Origin: Lineus longissimus
Taxonomy: Eukaryota; Nemertea; Pilidiophora; Heteronemertea; Lineidae
Direction: 5' to 3'
DNA length: 64,000 nt
Assembly: GCF_910592395.1 (NCBI RefSeq)
Contig: NC_088325.1
Coordinates: 1,986,001-2,050,000 of the forward strand
Shown: positions 1 to 12,500 of the stretch, piece by piece
How positions within the stretch are numbered: position 1 is the first letter of the stretch
Layout: the number at the start of each line of letters is the position of its first letter
The notes under the pieces: generated by a model
What the model was told of the DNA's origin: nothing
Database searches by the model: none
What the model saw: only the letters and a program-made list of their open reading frames with translations
Program-made: the position numbers and the translations under genes

Positions 1-3000
1 ATCGCAAGAGGATCGCACTGTAAGAACCAGGCCAATGTCTCAACCTGTCATCTCTTGTTCCTGCACTGATCCCCAGAGCTTTGTCTCCACTGATGCACCG
101 TATGGCCACGTGGCCAGTCTCTTGGTGTCCCAGAGTGGGCAGTTCTGGAGCATCGCAAGAGGATCGCACTGTAAGAACCAGGCCAATGTCTCTAATAAAC
201 CTGTCATCTCTTGTTCCTGCCTTGATCCCCAGAGCTTTGTCTCCACTGATGCACCATATGGCCATGTGGCCAGTCTCTTGGTGTCCCAGAGTGGGCAGTT
301 CTGGAGCATCGCAAGAGGATCGCACTGTAAGAACCAGGCCTATGTCTCTAATAAACCTGTCATCTCTTGTTCCTCCCTTGATCCCCAGAGCTTTGTCTCC
401 ACTGATGCACCGTATGGCCATGTGGCCAGTCTCTCAGTGTCCCAGAGAGAGCAGTTCTGGAGGATCGCACTGTCAGAACCAGGCCCATGTCTCTAATAAA
501 CCTGTGATCTCTTGTTCCTCCCTTGATCCCCAGAGCTTTGTCTCCATTGATGCACCGTATGGCCATGTGGCCAGTCTCTTGGTGTCCCAGAGTGGGCAGT
601 TCTGGAGCATCGCAAGAGGATCACACTGTAAGAACCAGGCCCATGTCTCTAATAAACCTGGCTGTCTACTCTTGTCCCTGCCTTGATCCCCAGAGCTTTG
701 TCTCCACTGATGCACCATATGGCCATGTGGCCAGTCTCTCAGTGTCCCAGAGTGGGCAGTTCTGGAGCATCGCAAGAGGATCACATTGTAAGAACCAGGC
801 CTATGTCTCTAATAAACCTGGCTGTCGACTCTGGTCATGTGGCCAGTCTCTCAGTGTCCCAGAGAGAGCAGTTCTGGAGCATCGCTAGAGGATCGCACTG
901 TAAGAACCAGGCCTATGTCTCTAATAAACCTGTCATCTGTTGTTCCTGCCTTGATCCAGAGCTTTGTCTCCATTGATGCACCATATGGCCATGTGGCCAG
1001 TCTCTCAGTGTCCCAGAGTGGGCAGTTTCTGGAGCATCGCAAGAGGATCGCACTGTAAGAACCAGGCCTATGTCTCTAATAAACCTGGCTGTCGACTCTG
1101 GTCATGTGGCCAGTCTCTCAGTGTCCCAGAGAGAGCAGTTCTGGAGCATCGCTAGAGGATCGCACTGTAAGAACCAGGCCTATGTCTCTAATAAACCTGT
1201 CATCTGTTGTTCCTGCCTTGATCCAGAGCTTTGTCTCCATTGATGCACCATATGGCCATGTGGCCAGTCTCTCAGTGTCCCAGAGTGGGCAGTTCTGGAG
1301 CATCGCAAGAGGATCGCACTGTAAGAACCAGGCCCATGTCTCTAATAAACCTGTCATCTCTTGTTCCTCCCTGATCCCCAGAGCTTTGTCTCCACTGATG
1401 CTCTGTATGGCCATGTGACCAGTCTCTCAGTGTCCCAGAGAGAGCAGTTCTGGAGCATCGCAAGAGGATCACACTGTAAGAACCAGGCCAATGTCTCTAA
1501 TAAATCTGTCATCTCTTGTTCCTTCCCTGATCCCCAGAGCTTTGTCTCCATTGATGCACCATATGGCCATGTGGCCAGTCTCTCGGTGTCCCAGAGTGGG
1601 CAGTTCTGGAGCATCGCAAGAGGATCACACTGTAAGAACCAGGCCCATGTCTCTAATAAACCTGTCATCTCTTGTTCCTCCCCTGATCCCCAGAGCTTTG
1701 CCTCCATTGATGCACCATATGGCCATGTGGCCAGTCTCTCGGTGTCCCAGAGTGGGCAGTTTCTGGAGCATCGCAAGAGGATCGCACTGTAAGAACCAGG
1801 CCCATGTCTCTAATAAACCTGTCATCTCTTGTTCCTCCCCTGATCCCCAGAGCTTTGTCTCCACTGATGCACTGTATGACCATGTGGCCAGTCTCTTGGT
1901 GTCCCAGAGAGAGCAGTTCTGGAGCATCGCAAGAGGATTGCACTGTAAGAACCAGGCCAATGTCTCTAATAAACCTGTCATCTCTTGTTCCTGCCTTGAT
2001 CCCCAGAGCTTTGTCTCCACTGATGCACCGTATGGCCATGTGGCCAGTCTCTTGGTGTCCCAGAGTGGGCAGTTCTGGAGCATCGCAAGAGGATCGCACT
2101 GTAAGAACCAGGCCAATGTCTCTAATAAACCTGTCATCTCTTGTTCCTGCCTTGATCCCCAGAGCTTTGTCTCCACTGATGCTCGGTCTGGCCATGTGGC
2201 CAGTCTCTCAGTGTCCCAGAGTGGGCAGTTCTGGAGCATCGCAAGAGGATCGCACTGTAAGGACCAGGCCTATGTCTCTAATAAACCTGTCATCTCTTGT
2301 TCCTGCCCTGATCCCCAGAGCTTACTCTCCAGTGATGCACCGTATGGCCATGTGGCCAGTCTCTCAGTGTCCCAGAGTGGGCAGTTCTGGAGCATCGCAA
2401 GAGGATCGCGCTGTAAGAACCAGGCCCATGTCTCTAATAAACCTATCATCTCTTGTTCCTGCCTTGATCCCCAGAGCTTACTCTCCAGTGATGCACCGTA
2501 TGGCCATGTGGTCAGTCTCTCAGTGTCCCAGAGTGGGCAGTTCTGGAGCATCGCAAGAGAATCGCACTGTAAGAACCAGGCCTATGTCTCTAATAAACCT
2601 GTCATCTCTTGTTCCTCCCTTGATCCCCAGAGCTTTGTCGCCATTGATGCACCGTATGGCCATGTGGCCAGTCTCTTGGTGTCCCAGAGTGGGCAGTTCT
2701 GGAGCATCGCAAGAGGATCACACTGTAAGAACCAGGCCCATGTCTCTAATAAACCTGTCATCTCTTGTTCCTGCCTTGATCCCCAGAGCTTTGTCTCCAT
2801 TGATGCTCTGTATGGCCATGTGGCCAGTCTCTCAGTGTCCCAGAGTGGGCAGTTCTGGAGCATCGCAAGAGGATCGCACTGTAAGAACCAGGCCCATGTC
2901 TCTAATAAACCTGTCATCTCTTGTTCCTTCCCTGATCCCCAGAGCTTTGTCTCCACTGATGCACTGTATGGCCATGTGGCCAGTCTCTCAGTGTCCCAGA

Positions 3001-3020
3001 GTGGGCGGTTCTGGAGCACC
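1..3020. repeat. 156-bp minisatellite, about 19-20 copies
   Basis: Tandem array already in progress at base 1 and ending near 3020, where the last unit diverges into unique sequence. Successive copies of AGTTCTGGAGCATCGCAAG are 156 bp apart (for example 141 and 297). Variants of each unit differ at a few positions. Between about 830 and 1340 some units are deleted and a 265-bp block is itself repeated (836 and 1101). Because 156 is a multiple of 3, long frames stay open: a 514-codon and a 416-codon frame on + and frames of 204 and 176 codons on -. I read these as a consequence of the period and not as genes, though a 52-residue-repeat protein cannot be fully excluded. Confidence 0.95.
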
Positions 3021-3395
3021 TGCTCGGGTGTCTGATCTGGCAGTCGTGCATTGAATTGGCCACATCTGAACTCCGGCTATGTTCTAGAACTAGAATGTGA
3101 GAAAACATGATCATAAGTTGACTATCAAAATAATATCCCTACCATCCTACTAGTACTAGGTATCGTACCATTACAACCAAAGCTTATCAGGGCCGTATAT
3201 AACTCCTTCGTTTAGGCAGGGGAGCAGTAGGGTGTCGGGGGGGAGGCAAAACGCCAAAAAAAAAAAAGACATTTGGAGGGACAGATGCCTCCATGCCCTC
3301 CACGCTTTAAAATACACCCCTGCTTACTTCATTTCACTTTTAAGGTGAAAAATCTTATCTATTACAAAAGTAACCTTAAATTCCTTGTTATTCAG
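3021..3395. other. unique sequence between minisatellite and first visible WD40 exon
   Basis: No exon recognised. Contains an A12-like run near 3255 and an acceptor-like end (TTATTCAG) at 3388-3395 that defines the next exon. Presumably intron of the WD40 gene, whose earlier exons would then lie left of the minisatellite. Confidence 0.5.
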
Positions 3396-3504
3396 AAAGA
3401 GACTGTGGCCATGTTGTCGACTTACAAAAAGTCTATGTCGCTAAAGAACACACAGATATCGTCAGGTGTCTAGTCTGCCACGAGTCGCGGGTTATCTCAG
3501 GCGG
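3396..3504 (+). CDS. WD40 gene, first visible exon
   Basis: Acceptor TTATTCAG and donor GG|GTAAGT. Enters with two bases and leaves in phase 2; the codon completed across the junction with 4031 gives GGY. Encodes HTDIVRCLVCHESRVISGG, the classic end of a WD blade. It is read in a different frame from the ATG-started open frame over the same bases, so it is easy to miss. Confidence 0.85.
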
Positions 3505-6500
3505 GTAAGTTCCCTTCTAAAATCCGATTCTCACCCTGTTTTGAAATGGATGTTGATTGAAGCTTCTCACTCAATGCCAAGCCTGTCGTAAGGGGCTTTG
3601 AAAAATCTCCATGGACACAGATGTGCATACCCCTTCCCCGCAGGCCAAACATCAATATATTAAAGTTAAAGTGATACTATGATGTGATTTACAACTTTGC
3701 GGAAATACGTCCGTTTTTAGTTGTTGATCACAAATGTAAAGCTCAAATTTTCCATTTTTGATTAGATTTATTATAAAATCGCTGAATGTAAACCACCACG
3801 ACCGCGAAAATGTTCATGTTGTGGCGTCATCAACGAAAACAGCATCGAAGCGAGCCGTCCGGGCGGGATTAAACCATCAATTTCTAGAAAATGTGCATTT
3901 CGATTCGAAAACCTTACCGATTTATGAGAAAGTGACGTAGTCATTTGTCAAAAACAGCTAAAACATTATAAGGTGAAATTTGACATGAGTTACCCATTCA
4001 AGGTTAATAATGTCATTCTTTTTCTTCCAGCTATGACCAAAAACTTATCATCTATGATTCCTCGTACACTGGTGACCGGAGTATCAACCCGTTATACGTC
4101 AACCACCAAGCCCATGATGCTGGTATATCTTGCCTCATTCTTGCCAAAGACAATGAAAATAACACGTGGTAGGTATAAGAGGGGTTACATATGATTCACG
4201 TTGTCACTAGTTATGTTTCACTTGTCACGAGTGAACTGTCTTAGGCTGATGCACCAAATTAACCTGTCACGCCCGAAAAGTTGATTCACGGGTCAAAAAT
4301 GGTCCAAAATAGAGTTTGGACTGACAAGTGCTGTCCTTAATAGAGAGGTGTCCTGATTAGAAAGGTCAAATTGAATGGAAACAACCAATTTGGGACCAAA
4401 ACTAGTGTCCTTAATAGAGAGGGTGTCCTGAATAGATAGGTTGTCCTTAATAGAGAGGTGTCCGCTAAGGGAGGTTCAACTGTACATTATATGTACCTAA
4501 ACTGGCTCCAACTTCCTCCATCTTTTTCGCAGGGTAGTCACAGGTTCCTTTGACAAGTGCGTAAAGATTTGGTCGATGGATGGCAAACTCGTGCACCGTT
4601 TAGAGGGATTCCTGACGACAGTCACCGGCGTCTGCTTCGTCCCAAGGAATAAGACTATCTGGGCTGTCGGTGGGACGTCGTATGCACAACTATTTGATCC
4701 AAAGTCGGGCGACAATGTGAGTTTATTTCTACGTTTGTTTGTACTCTTCTGTGCTAAGTGCTGTCCTTAATAAAGAGGTGTCCTGATTAGAGAGGTCAAA
4801 TTGAATGGAAACAATCACTTTGGGCCAAAAACTAGTGTCCTTAATCGAGAGGTTGTCCCTAATAGATAGGTGTCCACTAAGAGAGGTTTCACTGTATAGA
4901 GGGGTGTCCTGATTAGAGAGGTGTCCAGGCAGAACTGAGTGGAACTTTTTCTGAGAGAGGTGATATTAATTTCACCCCCCTTGCCCCAAAAAGGAATCTT
5001 CCCAATAAATGGTATAAATATGTTTCATCCTACTCAATTTTTTCAGGTCTCTGATTTCATTGGGACATTCCAAATTCAAGAAGAAGAGAAATATCATCTT
5101 CAGGTGCTCAAATATCTGCCAGAGGTGAACCTGGTGGTCGGGTCTACGAGCAGACGTCATCTCCTTGTTTGGAAATACCAGTCGTCTGGCTGCGGTACTG
5201 CTCTCAAGTGCCGATCAAACATTGAAAGTCTCTGCTATAGTAAGTATCCTCAATTCAGTGGTGTGTATCACTGTCATTTCCAATTGAATATCTGCTGCCA
5301 GAGGTGAACATGGTGGTCAGGTCTTCGAGCAGACATCATCTCCTTGTTTGGAAATACCAGTCGTCTGACTGCGGTACTGCTCTCAAATGCCAATCAAACA
5401 TTGAAAGTCTCTGCTATAGTAAGTATCCTCAATGCAGTGGTGTGTATCACTGTAATTTCCAATTGAATATCTGCTGCCAGAGGTGAACCTGGTGGTCGGG
5501 TTGACGAGCAGACGGCATCTCCTTGTTTGGAAATACCAGTCGTCTGACTGCGGTACTGCTCTCAAGTGCCGATCAAACATTGAAAGTCTCTGCTATAGTT
5601 AGTATCCTCGATAAAATGTCTGCATTACTGGAGTTTCCAATCAAATGTCTGTACGAAGTGAACCTGTCAGGGCAAGTTGTAAAGTTATTTGGAATTTCAT
5701 GACATATTTTGGGCTTTCGGACATTACTCTTTTGGATTTAGGGGCAGACTCTACTTTGGAGTCTAGCCATCAGTGCTCAATACCACTGGGATTTGCTGGA
5801 GGAAGTGTACACACACACCTCCGATGCTATGATTTTATAATCATTCAATCTTTTCCACTTTTTCAGCGACGAAAGTTCCCCTGCTGATCTTCAGCGGCGA
5901 CCATGATGGCGTGATCACCAAGTGGGAGAGAATGCAGTCGAATCATTTCATGTACAGGTGGGTGACTTTGTCATAGGTTTGATGGTGCTTCAGCTAGAAA
6001 TCTGAAAAGGCAGGGCAGAAAAGGACACACTCTTTCATGGAGTGGAGAGGGAGTCACAGCCTATCATGTTCTATTGACCACTAAGTTGCCATTTTCACAA
6101 CTGAAGCTTGAACTCTGTGGAAGCTTGGTCTGTAGACGTGCAGGGTTTCCGCCAGAGAGGGGGATGGGGGGATTCATCCCCCCCTAAAATATTTCAAGGG
6201 GGGATATCCCCCTTAATTTTGAGCACGAAAGTTTGTTTTACTGGCGAGTAATTTTCATGATTTGATATGTAAAATAAGAGCATTTGGGAGCCAATTGTAG
6301 CGGTTTTAGGGCCAAAAAACGTCTCAGGAGGGGTCATACACCCTTTTTAAGAAAAAAAAAATTTAAAAAAAAAATTTTTTTTGCTCCCCTCAAATTTAAT
6401 CCTGGCGGAAACCCTGATTTGTCTTCAAGGACATTAAGACTTCAGTTATTAAGTGGAAATGTATTAGCCACTTGTAAAAACTGGCAGGGCAGTGAGAGGA

Positions 6501-9500
6501 TAGTGAGAAAAGGGCCTGCTTGGGGTGCTGTGCTCTGGGGAAACTCTTTTTGAACAGTGAGGCATCAGGACTTTGAAGATGGTCGTTTATATTGTTAAAG
6601 GGTAACTCATGTCAAATTTCACCATATAATGTTTTAGCTGTTTTTGACAAATGACTACGTCACTTCTTCATAAATCGGTAAGGTTTTCGAATCGAAATGC
6701 ACATTTTCTAGAAATTGATGGTTTAATCCGGCCCGGACGGCTCGCTTCGATGCCGTTTTCGTTGATGACGTCACAACATGAACATTTTCGCGGTTGCGGT
6801 GGTTTACATTCAGGAATTTTATAATAAATCTAATCAAAAATGGAAAATTTGAGCTTTACATTTGTGATCAACAATTTAAAACGGACGTATTTCCGCAAAG
6901 TTGTAAATCACATCGTAGTATCAATTTAACGTTCTTCATTCTCCAGTGATACATATTTGGTTTTTTTCCAATTGGTCCGAGATTGACCGGCAGATTTATT
7001 CGCTAAGCTATGATACTTAGTCCACACTCAAACTCAAAGGGGCCTTTCTCCAGTAGCATAAGATTGTTTGAATAAGCGAGTTTTCAGCAGCGTTCTGAAA
7101 GTGTCAATGTTTTTAAAATACTGTGCGAGCGTTGAGAACTCTTTCAACAACTGGGGCTCACAGGCAGCAAAGCTGTGGTCCTCAAAGTTTGTCTTAGTTG
7201 TTTTTCAAGAAGAACAGATGAACCAGATCTTGTTGTCCCCAAAGTTTAACCCTTTGACTTCCCTTTTTTTCAGTAAAGAAACATTGGTGTACCACGACAC
7301 CAAAAAGAAGAAAAAGTCAGTCGACCAGGGAGATGGTGCAAATGTGAGTGGGCAAAGCGAGGAGCAGGAGACCCACTATAGTCTGGCTTCGACGAAATCT
7401 CCTACTAGTCATTATGCCTTCAATAAACCTTCTATACCTCCGGTAAGTGTTAAAGTGATACTATGATGTGATTTACAACTTTGCGGAAATACGTCCGTTT
7501 TTAATTGTTGATCACAAATGTAAAGCTCAAATTTTCCATTTTTGATTGGATTTATTATAAAATCGCCGAATGTAAACCACCGTTCATGTTGTGACGTCAT
7601 CAACGAAAACGGCATCGAAGCGAGCCATCCGGGCGGGATTAAACCATCAATTTCTAGAAAATGTGCATTTCGATTCGAAAACCTTTGTGAGAAAGTGACG
7701 TAGTCATTTGTCAAAAACAGCTAAAACATTATATGGTGAAATTTGACATGAGTTACCCTTTAAGAAGTTGTTTCTGATAAGGGTATGGGAGTGAAATGAG
7801 GGTTTTTTCAATGAAGGTTAATTGATTTGATCTTTCTCTGCATGATAAGTTATTCAAGCATTTGTTTATTTTCGTTTGATGAAGATTCATCTATGATGCA
7901 GGCAGTGTCGTATAGATGAGAATTATCAACTTTTTGAACACTGCAAATTTGATTTAGGAAGCATAACATTAAGCTTTTGTTCCCAGCAGGGGAGTCTGCT
8001 GATAGATAGCATTACGACAACTTTATTTTCAGTTCATATGAGTTCATCTTTGCTCCTTATTTTTGAATCTACACTTTAAAATTTTTCAAAACTTTTAAAT
8101 AATTTGATTTTACGCATCTTTTTAAGCAGTACGGAAGAAAAGAGGTTTGTAGCCGCGAGCTTATATTGTAGTTTATCCATGTCCTATAGGTGGCACCACT
8201 TGCTGGAATCTATTTATAGAATGTTAGGGTCGAGAATACTTGTATCTGTCATGAGGAGCAGGATAGCTTTGACACAAATCCTTAACCTTGACACCCCCAG
8301 TTTCTGGAATGGACTTGTCTATTGCATTAACTGGACAAGTCTATATAGGGAAATGGGGGTGTAGCAGACTGTGGGATTGAACCAGGGACTTTATGATTGC
8401 TAGTCAAAGACCCGAGCCACTACACCACGAGGGCTTCTCTATGTCTTGTAACAGAGGGGTGTGTGGCCAAAGGCCCGTCATGTAACACAATCACGGGCCC
8501 AGGTTGTATACCTCGGCTGCGATCGTGTTTAGGTCCGAGGTTCAAGGATTCGTCCGAAGCTATCGATGTTCCTCATCGCATTAGTTGTCCCTGTCGCATC
8601 AATGTTTTCCTGATGAATTTTTCAAAAGTGACGAATATTTATGAAAAAAGCTTTACCTGTTGTTAGGAATATTCTCATAGACATAGATGCATTATTTTCA
8701 GTATTATATGTTTCTTGAACATTGATACAGACACTATTTTCTGGCAAGGTGGCTTAAAGGGACAACTGCGGCATGAGATATGTGGGTTTTTCATACAAAA
8801 ATGCCTTTCATCAGGGCCTTGACTTCTCAAAACAGGATAATTGGAAGTCATTGAGCTGCATAAAAAATGCACCTCTGGAAGTCATAGGTCTCGATAGATC
8901 CGTCAATACGTCACCATGCAATACTGTAAACCGTGAAATTTTCGCGACGCTAAATTTTCGCAAATAGGACCACCCAGAAATTCGCAACGAATAAATTTCA
9001 CGATTGACACTGCTCAAAAATCAATGTTGAGTGTAAAAAGTACTTACGGTAGCCACTTGTTAAACTGCATAATGTTTATCAGTGCTAACTGGTTACGCAG
9101 TGCTCTGATTTCCTTAGGGATCTTGGTGGTTGGCTGGCCAGTCATATGGACATGACTGTCCATGTTAGAAAGGTCTGCCAAGCCGCATTCGCATGCTTGC
9201 ATTCCATTGGGCGCATCCGTAAATACCTCGATGTGGCTAGCACCAAAAAGTTGGTACATGCCTTGGTTAATTCCCGGTTAGACTACAACAATGCTCTCTT
9301 GCATGGTCTTCCTAAGAAAGTCATCGCACAAATGCAAAGAGTGCAAAATTCAGCAGCCAGGCTTATTAGTCGAACGCTGAAATGGGATCACATTACACCA
9401 GTGTTGAAAAACCTTCATTGGTTGCCAGTGGCCTTGCGCATCGAGTATAAAATTATCAATCTGACACACAAGATCTTGCATGGAAGGGCACCCGTTTACC

Positions 9501-12500
9501 TCGAACAGCTTGTGAAACATCAGGATATTACTCGTCACACACGTTCTATGGATGTAAGTTCAAGAAACCTGGCCGTAAACAGAACAAGAACAATCTTTGG
9601 TGATCGAAGTTTTTCAGTGTCCTCTGCGCGATTATGGAATAAACTTCCCAATGACATAAAGGCGATTGAGGATCAAGACACTTTTCGAATGCATTTGAAG
9701 ACTTGGCTGTTCAATGGACATTATCGGTGAAAATCAGCTGTAAGCGCTTTAACAGCTGAAACGTTCTGGGAAGCGCTATATAAATGACAGACTTATTTAT
9801 TATTATTATATTCAATTATTGAGATCATGAGTCAGTTTGACGATGTTTTCATGAGTCAGTTTGACGATGTTTAGGGCTGTTGTAATTGCCGTTTTAACAT
9901 GCGGATTTTCGCGAGATGAATTTTCGTGATTTTCGCGAGATTAATTTGCGCGTTTCAACTGGCATTCGCGAAAATAAAACGCTCGCGAAAATTTCACGGT
10001 TTACAGTAGCCATGTCCAAAAATGGCTTGCAACACCAGCGAAAATCATTAATAGAGATCAGCATTAGTGTGTTACTACAGGTGGCGGCGCATGTTGGCCA
10101 ACAAGGGTATTATCCTCCTGGCCAAGTTGTCCCTTTAAATAAACTCCTCATCTCCTGCTGTATGTAGAAACCCATGGAGATGACATGTTCTGACTAAAGG
10201 CTTGGTTTTGTGCAGCTTTGCTGTTAATTTTGGGGGTCACTGGTCATAGGCATAAGTTATGCGTGATGTCAAAATGACTCCATGAGGTCATTTTGTACAC
10301 AAAGATACCCATCAAAACGTTAGACCTGGACTTAGTCAGAAAATGTACAGGGGGGTAAAACCTTGACTGTGGAAGAAGCTTATTTCATGACCTTCGTAAC
10401 TAATACATATACTAGGTGTAAGAAAACATGATGCACTTTTAGATTTGAATAGCATCAAAACTATCAAAATCTACACAGGGTGATATCACATAAAATGGCT
10501 CGTCTCAGCAATGTATTGTAATACTATTACTAGGGTTTGATAACGTTCAATATGCTATTCAATTTTAAAAGTGGACCATGTTTTTTTTTACACCCAGCAC
10601 TTAGGATAACTGTTAGTAATAGCTATAAAAGACTAGTATTTATCAATTTCCTGGTAATTGTGTACATTTACATTATGCATTCATGTAAAATATCAATACC
10701 CATTTCCGCAATTCTAATTGATCCCCTCCCATGTCACGTGGCATCATATTCAGACGCAACGCCCCCTAATTTGTACCACCCGCATGTAGATAAATATAGC
10801 CTTCCCCCACTTCCTGGAACCACTTATGCAAGTATCAATTCGTTTCTTGTACCCCCCCCCCCTCCTCAAGGGTAGTTGAGCTATCACCACTAATCTTTGC
10901 CAATGCTTGAGTAGTGTTTATATATTTCCTTCAGTGAAAATTTGGCGAAGCTGGAAAGAATAAGGATGCTAATGTGTCGATGTCTTGTCGAACATACAGT
11001 CTTACCCAGTAAAATTAGTCCGGTTACTTTATATGATGGTGACAACTGATATATTGTTGATGGTGATGTCTTGACGAAAGAAAAAGTAGCCTTGGTGAAA
11101 AAAGGGTGATGCTTGAACCTAAAGATGTCGTTATAGGGTGATAAGGTGTCGTACCCTTGAGGAGGGGGGGTACAAGACACGAATTGATACTTGCATTAAC
11201 AGTCCACAATGCTTATCGAATCATCATGGACTATCCGCACCTTTTCCTTCAGGCCCTGGGTGTTCAAAGCAGTTGTCACTGACGCTGGGGTGAACTTGGC
11301 AATATCACCTTCAGTTGACCATAGGTATCACAATTTTGGCTAGAACTCGAAATTGGAAAAAAAATGATGTTGACGTGGCAATTGCGCCTGCATGACCGCA
11401 ACTGAATGAAGAGCTCATTCAGGGACTGTCTGAGAGCTGTGATTGTTGACCCGACGTCATGACATCACGATGACGTCATGGTATCCTTGTGACGTCATCA
11501 GTGACATCGTAGCCTGAGCCTGCATGCTCTGTTGCTCATGGCAACAAGAGAGGACCAAAATGAAGGATTTTGGCTACTAGGCACCGTGCACTGATGGTAT
11601 GAAGCAACCATGTGTGCCTGAGAGGTCATGAAGGTGCAGGAAATGATCATTTAAGAACTTGAAATTGGAATTCACTTTATTCAGAAAGAGTTCTAATTGC
11701 TTTAGGATTTCAGTTTCTGGGAAAATGGTGGTGGGTATGGTTACCACTGAATTCCGGTGACTACACTTCTGGATGAGAGATTTAGTTCAAAATTTGTATT
11801 CTGTTGACCAGATCTTCTAAGCTGTCTAAGGAAGATAAATTTTAAGCATGGGTATAAGCAACTGTTGATACAAACTATAAAATCACTCAGCCAAGACCTG
11901 AGCTTACAACGTCACCTGGAAACGTTTGCTCAAACGATAAGATTTTGGTTGGAATTTGAAGGAAGTTGCCCATTCTGACAATGCTTTGATATATTTTTCA
12001 CCTGATGAGAGAAAAAAGTCACCCAGAATATTCAATACAGGGGTAGAATAATAGATTGGAAGAAATCCTGCTGCCGTACCAGCTCATTCAATAATTGTTG
12101 TCGCGATCTATTTTAGGTGTCTACCCACAATCACCCAAATACCACCATCTTGAAGATCAAGTTCGTCGAAGATTTGGATTACATCCTGGCGGCCTCAGAG
12201 GATGGAAATATATGTAAGTTAGTCAGACAGCGGTGGTGTGAAAGTGGGCGTTCGCCCATCTTCATTTGAATAAGGGAGGTTCTCCGCATGAAAGATGACA
12301 AGAACATATGATTATGAAGAGCCTATTTTCATTTGCAATGAATCCATTAAGCTGTCTTGAAAAGGGCTTGGTTTAAGAATGAAATTTACTTGCTAATGCA
12401 TCAGAAATATTTGTATATTTTGGCTCAGGAAATCAAGATTAAATTCAAATTTTCTGACTCATTGTTCGAGTTCAACACGATTGAGTATCTTAGTCTGATA

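Larger units (their letters stand above)
5240..5610 (+). repeat. tandem duplication of exon-4 3' half plus intron start
   Basis: Two extra copies, roughly 179 bases per unit. Each contains the 117-base exon segment, its donor and about 60 bases of intron. The shared intron part (CAGTGGTGTGTATCACTGT) shows that the duplication included the splice donor. Confidence 0.85.
8922..10008. mobile_element. inner TIR element (nest level 2), perfect 26-bp TIRs
   Basis: Begins TACTGTAAACCGTGAAATTT and continues perfectly for 26 bases; the exact complement is at 9983-10008. TA at the tips suggests a TA target. It carries the LINE fragment between its arms. Confidence 0.85.
8754..10138. mobile_element. 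outer TTAA-bounded TIR element (nest level 1)
   Basis: Starts TTAAAGGGACAACT and ends with the complement AGTTGTCCCTTTAA. A second, partial family member at about 20030-20160 shares the right part (CTTGCAACRMCAGCGAAAAT...AGTTGTCCCTT), so the family is real. The 1385-bp size comes from a second element inserted into it. Confidence 0.75.

Noticed and set aside
1491-3035. 514-codon open frame as a repeat protein gene
   Set aside because: Lies wholly in the 156-bp minisatellite; several other frames on both strands are equally open, and there is no start context or splice evidence.
5645-5887. 80-codon frame overlapping the WD40 exon-5 acceptor
   Set aside because: Different frame from the WD40 exon and mostly intron; no coding signal.
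9044-9259. Minus-strand 71-codon frame
   Set aside because: Antisense shadow of the reverse-transcriptase fragment.
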